DNA of 25,573 nucleotides from Mollicutes bacterium PWAP (lineage in GTDB: Bacteria; Bacillota_I; Bacilli_A; Mycoplasmatales; Metamycoplasmataceae): assembly GCA_019661745.1 (NCBI GenBank), contig JAIFTM010000060.1, positions 1 through 25,573 of the forward strand, given 5' to 3'. Of the stretch, positions 17,807-25,573 are shown in pieces. Within the stretch, counting starts at the first letter, position 1. Each line of letters begins with the position of its first letter. The position numbers and the translations under genes were made by a program. Under the pieces are notes generated by a model that saw only the letters and a list, made by a program, of their open reading frames with translations, made no database searches and was not told where the DNA came from.

Positions 17807-20337
17807 AGTTTTTCTAACGTACCCATTGCAAATGAATTTTGTCCGCCGCCACTTCCACCAAATTCTGAAGTAATTTCATCAAAAATATTTTTAGAATTTT
17901 CTTTTTTTGATGCGACAGCAAATATATAAATATTTTCTTTTTTTGCGGCAACTAAAATGACTGAATCAACAAAATGTTCTCTTAAAGAAATGGCAATTTG
18001 TTTTACATTAGATGGTTTAGCATCGGTTATAACAATAGAATTATATCCTCTAAAATTAGTCTTTTTATAATTCTCAAAATTAATATTTTTATTTTTAAAA
18101 TTTTTTTTCATTTTTTTTGAATCAATTTTAACTAAAGAAATAGCATTTAATATAGAATTTAAGGATTTAACATCATAAGAGATTTGATAATTAGAATCAA
18201 TTTTTTTATTTTTTATAATTACTTGTTCAAGTTCATAAATTTTGTTATTTAAAAACTTTTGATTAAATTCATGAATTTTTTTATTACTACTAATTGCTTC
18301 AATTCTAAAAATTTCAGAACCTTTTGATTCTACTTTTAAAATTTTAAAATTTTCAATCATGGAAGTATTAGAAATATGAGTACCTCCACAAAATTCAATA
18401 GAAATATCTCCGAAACGAACTAATCTTACTTCTCCTTCATGTAATCCACCCCCTAAAGTTAAGGCGTTCATTTTTATTGCATTTTCGTAATTAGTAATTA
18501 TGTATTCTCTATTAATTCTTTTTTTTATATAGCTATTAACTATATTCTCAAGTGATTCAATATCTTTAGAATTAGGTTTACGATCCATAGTAAAATCAAA
18601 TCTTAATTTTTTATTATTATTTTCTGAACCAACTTGTTTTACGATATTTCCAAATAATTGAATTAGAGCTGAATTTAATAAGTGAGTGGAAGAATGATTT
18701 CTCATTCTATCTAATCTTTTTTCATCAACAATTTGCTTATAAATATCAGACTTTGGAAGTTTATTAGAAAATAAAATAAAATTATTTCCAAATTTGTCTT
18801 TAAATACATTTTCAATTGGGATATCATTAATGAAGCCAGTATCAGACATTTGACCGCCTTTTGCAGCATAAAATGGAGTATCTTTAAATAAGTAATATCA
18901 TTTTCCATTTTCAAAACCTTCAAAAATAATGGCACTCTCTTCTTTTGTTGAATGATACCCAGTAAAATTAGAAATTTGTTTTTTAATTTCTTGAATTACT
19001 TTAATTTGTTGTTCCATGCCTTTGAAAGTTTTTCCTCTAGATGATTTAGAATGTTGGTCTTTAAGTTTTTGAATTTCTTTTTTATCAAACTTTAACCCCT
19101 TTTCTTCAACAATTTCTTGAGTTAATTCAATTGGATAACCGTAAGTTTCATATAGTTTGAAAATTATTTTGCTATTGAAAGTATTATTTTTTATTGATTC
19201 ATCAAGAATTTTTTTACCTTTAGAAATTGTTTTTGAAAATTTAATTTCTTCATTTCTTATAATTTGAGAAACTTTTTCCACGTCAATTTTATACATGGGA
19301 AATATTTTTGAAATAACTAAAGTAAGTTTATGAAGAGAAGGAGTTTTGATATTGCCAAGTTGATTAATCAATCTATAGCTTCTTCTAACTAGTCTTCTAA
19401 TAATATACCCACGAGAATTATTAGATGGTAACGCTCCATCATTAATTGCAACAACACTAGCTCTTATGTGATCGGCAATAATTTTGAAAGATTTGTTTAT
19501 TTCTTTTTGTTTCAAATCCCCAATAAAATAATTATTAATTTCATATTTTCTACCAGTAATATTTTCAATTTCATAAATTATAGGTAAGAATAAATCTGTA
19601 TCAAAATTAGTTGGAACATTTTGAAGTATAGAAAGTATTCTTTCTAAACCGGCCCCGGTATCTATATTTTTTTGTGGTAATTCAGTGTAATTTCCGTTCC
19701 CATCGTTATTAAATTCTGAAAATACAATATTTCAAATTTCAATATATCTATCATTTTCAATGTCTTTTTCAAGAGCTATAATACCTAAGTTTTCAGGATC
19801 ATATTTTTTTCCTCTATCAAAAAAAATTTCAGAATTAGGTCCGCATGGTCCTTGACCAATATCTCAAAAATTCATTTCTTTATTACCTCTAATTAAGTTA
19901 GAGGATTTTATTCCTAAAGAAATTCATTGTTCATATGTTTCAATGTCTTTTTCATAATAAGTTATATAAATTTCTTCTTTTTGGAAATTTAAAATATCAA
20001 ATATAAATTCATAAGCCAAAGATATAGCTTTATCTTTAAAATAATCCCCTATGGAAAAACTTCCAAGCATTTCAAATAAAGTATGGTGACGTGAAGTGAT
20101 TCCAACATTTTCAATATCACTAGTTCTAATTGATTTTTGAGAATTTGTTAATCTCTTTGATGGTGGAACTTCTAAATTACTGAAGTATTTTTTAAGTGTA
20201 GCAACTCCTGAATTAATCCATAACAAAGAAGGGTCTTTTAAAGGAATTAAACTTTTAGGCTTAATAAATAAATGGTCTTTAGACTCAAAAAATTTTATTC
20301 ATTTGTTTCTTAATTCTTTAGAATTTAGTTTTTCCAT
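17794..20337 (-). CDS. alaS: Alanyl-tRNA synthetase
   Basis: Charges tRNA-Ala. 847 residues, slightly shorter than the usual 870-880. N-terminal class II core: [70 protein letters not shown]. Then the tRNA-recognition helices, the editing domain with HSSTH (His548, His552) and CGGTH (Cys650, His654), so editing and zinc residues are intact, and the C-Ala domain ending [13 protein letters not shown]. Start ATG 20337 has AAAGGAG 4-5 nt upstream. The frame reads through TGA after LEKL to TAG at 17794. Expression is under the T-box leader at 20349-20445. ruvX and a pseudouridine synthase follow in the operon. Confidence 0.96.
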
Positions 20338-20348
20338 TTTTCTCCTTT

Positions 20349-20445
20349 AAAATAAAAATAAAAAAGAAACAATTAGACGGCTAACTTACCACATCTAAAA
20401 GCATCTTTTAATTTACTTAACCCTCATCGATAGCACAAATCGAAT
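20349..20445 (-). promoter_or_regulatory. T-box leader of alaS
   Basis: The short hairpin TCGAT/ATCGA (20427-20443) carries TTGTGCTA; GCT (20432-20434) is an Ala codon and the likely specifier. Downstream, TTAGATG pairs with CGTCTAA (20371-20397) around the T-box core TGTGGTAAGTTAGC. An imperfect outer stem and a long T-rich tract follow, as in a terminator. The base after TGG is T, which pairs with discriminator A73 of tRNA-Ala. The specifier context (TTGT-NNN-A) is the same as in the hisS leader. No strong separate promoter lies between rpsO and this leader, so it may act on read-through from rpsO. Confidence 0.8.
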
Positions 20446-20467
20446 CATAGGATATTTAATTATTTAA

Positions 20468-20734
20468 TTATTTTCTTAGACCTAATTTTTTAATAGTATC
20501 TTGATATAGATCATAATCATTTTTCTTAACGTAAGAAAGTAATTTTTTACGTTTTGAAATCTTAGCAAGGAACCCTCTTCTTGAGTGGTTATCTTTTTTG
20601 TTTATTTCGAAATGAGGTTTTAAATCCTCTATTTCTTCTGTTAGTAAAGCAATTTGAACTATTGAAGAACCAGTATTTTTAACATTACCACCAAATTCTT
20701 TAATAATTTCTTCTCTTCTTTTTTTTGTAATCAT
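20468..20734 (-). CDS. rpsO: 30S ribosomal protein S15
   Basis: 88 residues, standard length. Family signature: [23 protein letters not shown] then [29 protein letters not shown]15 binds the 16S rRNA central domain early in 30S assembly. AAGGAG lies about 7 nt before ATG. A TATAAT (20811-20816) gives a leader of about 70 nt. No terminator follows, and the alaS T-box leader begins within about 25 nt, so S15 transcripts probably run into it. Confidence 0.97.
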   Translation of the reverse strand: MITKKRREEIIKEFGGNVKNTGSSIVQIALLTEEIEDLKPHFEINKKDNHSRRGFLAKISKRKKLLSYVKKNDYDLYQDTIKKLGLRK

Positions 20735-20810
20735 AACTTCTCCTTATTTAATACAAGCAAAGCATTAAAATTTAATTAAAACCTAGAATGTATACTAATA
20801 TTACTTTTTT

Positions 20811-20816
20811 ATTATA
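20811..20816 (-). promoter_or_regulatory. -10 box upstream of rpsO
   Basis: TATAAT within a TATATATAATAAAAAAG stretch, overlapping the region just after the ribF stop. Expected start near 20804. Confidence 0.5.
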
Positions 20817-20820
20817 TATA

Positions 20821-21639
20821 TTAAAGAATAATTTTAGACATTATTTCTCTTGCCTTATCTATGTCAATGTCTGTTATTTCATCATTTCTTTTACTAATTA
20901 TTGTTCTAACTGAATCTCAAATAAAAACTTCAACTTCAATATTTGCATTTTGTTTTTTTAGATGAGGTATAACTATTAATGATTTATTTTCAAAACCCTT
21001 ATACAAAACACCTCAATAACTTAAATTATTAAAAATAACATTAACAGCATAAATGCCTGCATTAAAATTAGGAAGTTTTTTGTTATATTCAAAAAATAAT
21101 TCATTATCAAGTTTTAATTTTAAACTTCATGGTTGACCCATAAGCGCTTTAACTAACTTAAAATCTCCTGTTGAAATATTTTCTTTAATAAAATCTTCAT
21201 CAACTTTTTTGAATGATAATTTTTCTTCTTTAATAACTTCAAGAGTAGGATAATTTTTTAAAAATTTTGCAACATCGAAATTATCTTTTGATTTAAGTGA
21301 AAAATTTTCAGAAACAATAATGCGAGAAGCTTTAAAAGTTTTAATTGCTTTTTTAATAAAATCCAAACCTTCAAAAAAATTTTCTTCTTCTTTATAAGAA
21401 TAAAATTGAACCATATCTACCCCTAAAGAGGCTAAAATATTTACTTTGGAATCAAAATGATGAATACCATGACCTAAATAAACATCTTCTTTTAAAGTCA
21501 ATACTGCAATTGGATTTTTATATTTTTTAGAAGCATCTATAAGTTTTCTTTTTGAAATGGAAATTGCATTAAAGTTATCAATAATTAAAGTTGTTTCTTT
21601 TTTAGACATATCTTTCACTGGATAAAATCCTGCTTTCAT
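20821..21639 (-). CDS. ribF: RibF-like riboflavin kinase/FAD synthetase, degenerate N-terminal site
   Basis: 272 residues. Identified by its place (truB-ribF coupled by TAATG, a classical neighbourhood) and by conserved scaffold segments: the Rossmann-like N-terminal half (LTLKED...LASLGVDMVQFYSYKEE, SRIIVSENFSLKSKD), the linker ISTGDFKLVKALMGQPW (normally GD...A..LLGRPY), and the C-terminal kinase-like barrel (NFNAGIYAVNV ... IEVEVFIWDSVR). The nucleotidyl-transferase signature (normally GxFDGxHxGH) is replaced by DNFNAISISKRKL, and the ISSTxIR motif is not recognisable. The kinase NxGxRPT-type motif is also absent. It may be a diverged enzyme or an inactive relic kept for structure. Confidence 0.75.
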
Positions 21640-22457
21640 TATTTAACTCCTTTTAATTTGTTTCCAAATAATTTTCTTTTTATTACTTCATTATTTTTTA
21701 AACAAACAAATCCAACTAAATCATCATTGTATTCAACAATGTACTCCCCATCAGAAGCAATAACATTTACGGATTTGCCATCAATCAATTTTTTAATATC
21801 TTTTATTTTTATAAATTTATAATCAATAAGTTCTTTGGGGTTTATTTCTTCATCAACTCTATCAAGAGACAATCTATGAACTTCTGTTCTTTCTAAAATA
21901 GCCATAATGGCAAAAGTATTTAATGAATGAGCAATATCTCTAATTAAAGATCTAATATAAGTTCCGTGACTAACCCTTACTTCAAAAGTGACATTTGGAT
22001 AATTGATTTCAATATTTCATATTTTATCTATTGTAACTTCTGAAGATCTTAATTGAAATACTTTATTTTCACGAGCTAATTCATAAGCTCTTTTACCATT
22101 AATTTTTTTTGCTGAAAAATTAGGAGGAATTTGATTATAAGTTTTAACAAAAGAATTTATTTTAGCCAACAATTCTATATCGCTTAAATTAATAAGTTTT
22201 TTTTGAATTACTTCTCCATCAGAATCTAAAGTATTAGAATCTAAACCAAATTTCATAGTTGTTTTATAATTTTTGCTATCTTTATTAATGTAGTTTATTA
22301 ATCTAGTATCATCATCTGTAGCAACAATCATTAACCCAGTTGCCATAGGATCTAATGTTCCGGTGTGCCCAATTTTTTTGATATTATTTTCTCTTGCTCA
22401 TTTATTAATAAATTTGAAGGATGTAATACCTTTATTTTTGTAAAGTAATTTAAACAT
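21639..22457 (-). CDS. truB: tRNA pseudouridine-55 synthase
   Basis: Makes pseudouridine 55 in the T-arm of tRNAs. 272 residues. Catalytic motif GHTGTLDPMATGLM with the nucleophilic Asp, then KTTMKFGLDSNTLDSDGEV, IPPNFSAKKINGKRAYELAR, VRVSHGTYIRSLIRDIA. Two TGA codons encode Trp. ATG 22457 gives the usual N-terminus (LLYKNKGITSF); it lies 6 nt after a -10 box, so the mRNA is probably leaderless. The stop shares a base with the ribF start. Confidence 0.95.
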
Positions 22458-22463
22458 AAAAAA

Positions 22464-22469
22464 ATTATA
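22464..22469 (-). promoter_or_regulatory. -10 box of truB-ribF, 6 nt before the ATG
   Basis: TATAAT then TTTTTT then ATG. The box begins directly after the T-run of the thrS terminator. No clear -35; the upstream hairpin occupies that place. Confidence 0.6.
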
Positions 22470-22470
22470 T

Positions 22471-22492
22471 AAAAATAGAGATTATTACTCTA
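22471..22492 (-). terminator. Terminator of thrS
   Basis: TAGAG pairs with CTCTA around TAATAAT, followed by TTTTT. The thrS stop TAG (22490-22492) is the first three bases of the stem. Confidence 0.75.
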
Positions 22493-24223
22493 ATTCATAT
22501 TTTTGGGATATTTATTTATAAATTCATCAATGGTCATAGAAATTTGATTTTTAGAACCATATTCCCTAACATTTATTTTTTCATTGGAAACTTCATCATC
22601 TCCAATAATTAACTGAATTTTTGTCTTAGACATTTGAGATTTTCTAATCATTTTACCAAGTCTTTCTCCATTACTTTCTAAATTGACTCTATAATCAAAT
22701 TCAATAAGTTTTTTTTCAATTTTTTTTGCATATTCTAAATGGAAATCTAAATTAACGGGAAGAATATCTATTTGCTTAGGAGCTAATCAAAATGGTAAGT
22801 TTCCTTTTGTTTGTTCTAAAAGAACGGCTATAAATCTTTCATAAGTGCCGATAATTGAACGATGAACCATTACGGGAGTATGATTTTTTTCATCATCTCC
22901 AATATATGTTATTCCAAAATTTTTAGGAAGTAAAAAATCTAACTGAATTGTAGAAATAGTAATTTCATGACCTAAAACAGTTTTAACTTGAATATCAAGT
23001 TTTGGACCATAAAAAGCAGCCTCACCTTTCATTTCTACATATTTAATGTTCATTTTATTTAATAAATTAATTAATAAATCTTCTGCTTTATCTCACATTT
23101 CATCATCATCAAAATATTTTTTTTTATCTTTTTTATCTCTTAAAGATAATGAAACATAATCAATATTAATATCAAATTTTGTTAAAGCTTCTTTAATCAT
23201 TTTATAAGCATCTTCAAATTCTTGTGCAATTTGATCAGTTCTAGCAAAAGAATGTCCTTCTGTAAGTTCCATACTCCTTACTCTTTCAAGGCCTGTTAAA
23301 GAGCCAGATTTTTCATGTCTATATAATCTTGATTGTTCACTCATTCTAATAGGCAAGTCATTGTAGCTTCTTCTTTTATTTTTGTAAACAAGAATATGAT
23401 GAGGGCAAGTCATTGGTCTCATTATTAATTTTTCATTTTCAGCAATAACGGATTGAAACATATCATCTTTATAATGAGATCAATGACCACTTATTTCATA
23501 AAGTTTTTTTTCTCCAAATGCTGGAGTTTGAATTTCTTTTCATTTATATTTTTTTTCAAGTTTTAAAAAATATTGAGTTAATTCATTTTTAATTATCATC
23601 CCATCTTCTAGTCAAATAGGAAATCCCTGCCCTGATAAAAGATCAAACATAAAAATATTCATTTCTTTACCAATTTTCCTGTGATCTCTTTCTTTTCTTT
23701 CTTTAAGCAATTCTAAATAATCATTTAATTTTTCTTTTGTTTCTCAAGAAGTGCCATAAATTCTTGTTAACATTGAATTATCAGAATTACCTTTTCAGTA
23801 TGCCCCAGCAATAGAAAGAAGTTTGAAATTTTTGATATCGCTAGTTTTTTCAACATAATTTCCTTTTGATAAATCAGTAAAAATACTTTTGCCATTTGAG
23901 GGGTTATTCATAGAATAATGAGTAACTTCGATTTTTTTTTCTTTAAGATCTTTTATTAATTCTAATTTAAATTTTTGATCATTAATTCATTCTTCATCGG
24001 GTTCAGACTTTAAAATTGTATAACCGCCTGAAATAATTTTTTTCATTTTGCTTTCAATTTTTTTTAAATCTTTATCAGTTAAGGGGTCTTCGAATTCAAA
24101 GTCATAGAAAAAACCTTCTTCAATAGAATCCCCTAATCCAAATTTTGCATTTGGATATAGTTGTTTTATGGCCGCCCCAAGAACATGTGACGCAGTTTTA
24201 TTTAAATTTTTATTTGCTTTCAT
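22490..24223 (-). CDS. thrS: Threonyl-tRNA synthetase with degenerate editing domain, no TGS domain
   Basis: Charges tRNA-Thr. 577 residues; the N-terminal TGS domain of E. coli ThrRS (about 640) is absent. The catalytic core is intact: [10 protein letters not shown] (zinc Cys), [23 protein letters not shown] (motif 2), EGHSF (zinc His), [25 protein letters not shown] (zinc His and motif 3), then the anticodon domain. The editing site is eroded: the HxxxH motif is Lys9-TAS-His13, and the CRGPH segment is SKGNY (Ser119 and Tyr123 in place of catalytic Cys and His). Start ATG 24223 has GGGAG about 6 nt upstream; the longer frame extends into the leader and is rejected. A T-box leader controls it. 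Confidence 0.96.
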
Positions 24224-24233
24224 TTTTTCTCCC

Positions 24234-24398
24234 AAAATAAAAAGATGCAATTATTAAAGGGCTAACTTACCACCTTTAAAAAGCATCTCAAAATATATTT
24301 ATCTAATAAATAAGTAGTAAATTATTAAAATACATTACCAACTTACTCCAACTTGGCTCGCAAAAATGTATTTAATATAAATAAAATTTGTCTTATTC
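24234..24398 (-). promoter_or_regulatory. T-box leader of thrS
   Basis: The terminator/antiterminator block at 24243-24288 pairs AGATGC with GCATCT and AAAGG with CCTTT around the core GGTGGTAAGTTAGC, followed by TTTTTATTTT. The base after TGG is T, matching A73 of tRNA-Thr. Two further hairpins lie upstream: TACATT/AATGTA (24331-24370), containing CCAA/TTGG, and TAATAA/TTATTA (24304-24327), whose loop reads TTTACTACTTAT with ACT (Thr) codons. The second is the likelier specifier stem because ACT is followed by A as in the other two leaders. The role of the first is unclear. Confidence 0.75.
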
Positions 24399-24577
24399 TT
24401 TAATATTATACATACTAAGAAAAAAATAATGATGCTTCAACTATAGAACCAATTGTAAGATTAGGTGAATTTTCAAAAGAAATAAATATATATAGAAACA
24501 AAAGCAAATAAAATTAACAAAATAAAAGAAATAAAAATTACTATTTTATTTAAATAGAAATACTTTTGATTTGTCAA
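24393..24577 (-). pseudogene. Remnant of a membrane-protein reading frame
   Basis: One frame reads NQKYFYLNKIVIF and a hydrophobic run (ISFILLILFAFVSIYIYF). After a frame change near 24480 another reads FENSPNLTIGSIVEASLFF to a TAA at 24393-24395. One membrane helix followed by an extracytoplasmic start would fit an accessory protein of the adjacent exporter (HlyD-like N-terminus), but the identity is a guess. There is no clear start or ribosome site. Its end overlaps the thrS -10 box. Confidence 0.4.
24405..24410 (-). promoter_or_regulatory. -10 box of thrS
   Basis: TATAAT (in GTATGTATAAT), placing the transcript start near 24398, immediately before the T-box leader. It lies within the decayed reading frame upstream. 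Confidence 0.55.
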
Positions 24578-25573
24578 TATATTTTTTTATGAGACACCTC
24601 CAACAACAATTTATCATGCTTTATTTTTTTAATTAATTTTAAAACAGATTTACTTATTCCATTTGTGATTTCATCTAGACACAAAACAGAATAATTACTT
24701 TTTAAATATCTAAGAATTAATAATGTATTTTTTGTCCATAACTAAAACCATTTATGTTTAATTCATTATTTTTTATAATTCCCGCTTCTTTTAAAATTTT
24801 GGCAATTAAATTTTTATCATGCTTTTCAAAATTAATAAATTGAAAGATATCATTAACTTCAATTTTTAAATCAGGATATAAATAAACAATTCCAAAATTT
24901 TCAAATCTAAAATTTTTTAACCTCACTTTTTCCAATTTTTATAGAACCACAATACTCTTGATGATTAGAAATTAGTTGTAATAAAGTACTTTTTCCTACT
25001 CTATTTTTTCCTTCAATTATAAGTAGAGTTATTAAAAGAAAAAATTATATTAAAAAGATATTCATTTTTTTGGATTTTTAAGTTTTTTAAACAATGTTTT
25101 TTTCTTTTTTAGAATAGATTTTATTTTCTAAAATAGTTACATTTATTAATACTAAAAAATCTTTTTTAAGATATTTATAAATGGAAAAATTTCATATATT
25201 GTTAAAGAAATTATTAAAGAATTTTCTAATTTTTTTGTAAAATAAATTAAAACAAAAATTGTTTTATAATTAATTTCTTCATTAAAGAAAACAAAAATGA
25301 CAAAAGCATTAAAAGAAAAAGTTAATAGAAAATTTATTATTTTTATTGATTCAGAAGTTACAGAAAAAAATATTTTTTTAGTTTTATTTTTGAATAAATC
25401 ATCTTTTAAAAATGAAATATTTTTTAATTTTTCATTTGTTAAATCTAAAGGTTTGTACTCATAAACACTATCAATTAAAGAAAAATGTAAATCTCTTATG
25501 ATATTATAAATTTTCATCTCATTTAATTTATATAAAGAATTATATTTTTCATAAACAAAATAAAAAAGAGAAA
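24540..25573 (-). pseudogene. Decayed ABC exporter (membrane domain plus ATPase), cut by window edge
   Basis: The frame open at the right edge encodes a helical membrane segment (VYEYKPLDLTNEKLKN, IFVLIYFTKKLENSLIISL) ending at TAG 25152. Beyond it an ATP-binding domain can be pieced together only by changing frame about five times: ILENKIYSKKEKNIV; LKNLKIQKNEYLFNIIFSFN; Walker A IIEGKNRVGKSTLLQ (about 24985-25014); FENFGIVYLYPDLKIEV; signature GFSYGQK (about 24735-24750); Walker B YSVLCLDE (about 24668-24685); H-loop EVSH (about 24588-24600). Most breaks lie in homopolymer runs. The order membrane domain-ATPase is that of peptide/bacteriocin-type half-transporters. No other gene here shows such damage apart from the single aspS break, so decay is more likely than sequencing error. 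Confidence 0.75.

Noticed and set aside
18711..18935. Alternative 74-codon frame within alaS
   Set aside because: Overlaps the conserved editing-domain region of AlaRS in the correct frame.

Overview
The window reads as chromosome from a mollicute of the Mycoplasma type (Mycoplasmopsis/Metamycoplasma-like; the species cannot be fixed by eye). It is extremely AT-rich. UGA is read as tryptophan: TGA codons lie in frame inside aspS, hisS, alaS, thrS, ligA, ftsY, gatA and others, at places where these families carry Trp or need read-through. Every convincing gene is on the minus strand, so transcription runs from high to low coordinates.

Right to left. 25573-24393 is a decayed ABC-exporter locus with several frameshifts, followed by thrS behind a T-box leader (24400-22490), then truB-ribF (22457-20821). 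Next come rpsO (20734-20468) and a second T-box leader driving alaS-ruvX-RluA-type pseudouridine synthase (20337-16557), then ligA-gatC-gatA-gatB (16499-11558) and a YihY/BrkB membrane protein (11520-10399). ftsY-ylxM (10358-9008) and rpmE (8864-8616) follow. deoD precedes three overlapping small membrane proteins of DUF4231/SLATT-like layout (8560-6411). The left part holds a large lipoprotein (6337-3665), a third T-box leader with hisS-aspS (3650-585), and a last small membrane protein (585-40).

The content is mostly core translation: four aminoacyl-tRNA synthetases, the GatCAB amidotransferase, ribosomal proteins S15 and L31, two pseudouridine synthases and the SRP receptor. Added to these are DNA ligase, RuvX, purine salvage and a flavin enzyme.

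Most worth a second look: (1) aspS is split by a -1 frameshift exactly at a canonical slippery heptamer, A AAA AAC. (2) Three very short T-box leaders have T-box variable bases that match the discriminator of the expected tRNA, and they indicate that hisS-aspS answers to tRNA-Asp. (3) ThrRS has lost most of its editing-site residues while AlaRS nearby keeps its own. (4) RibF has lost its nucleotidyl-transferase signature. (5) Six transcription units have a -10 box only 6-10 nt before the start codon, implying leaderless or near-leaderless mRNAs. (6) Stop codons sit inside terminators, and terminators overlap or abut the next promoter. (7) Four small membrane proteins resemble families that elsewhere act as effectors in nucleotide-signalling defence. 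The last point is inference and is not an established system here. No tRNA, rRNA, CRISPR array or insertion sequence was recognised.
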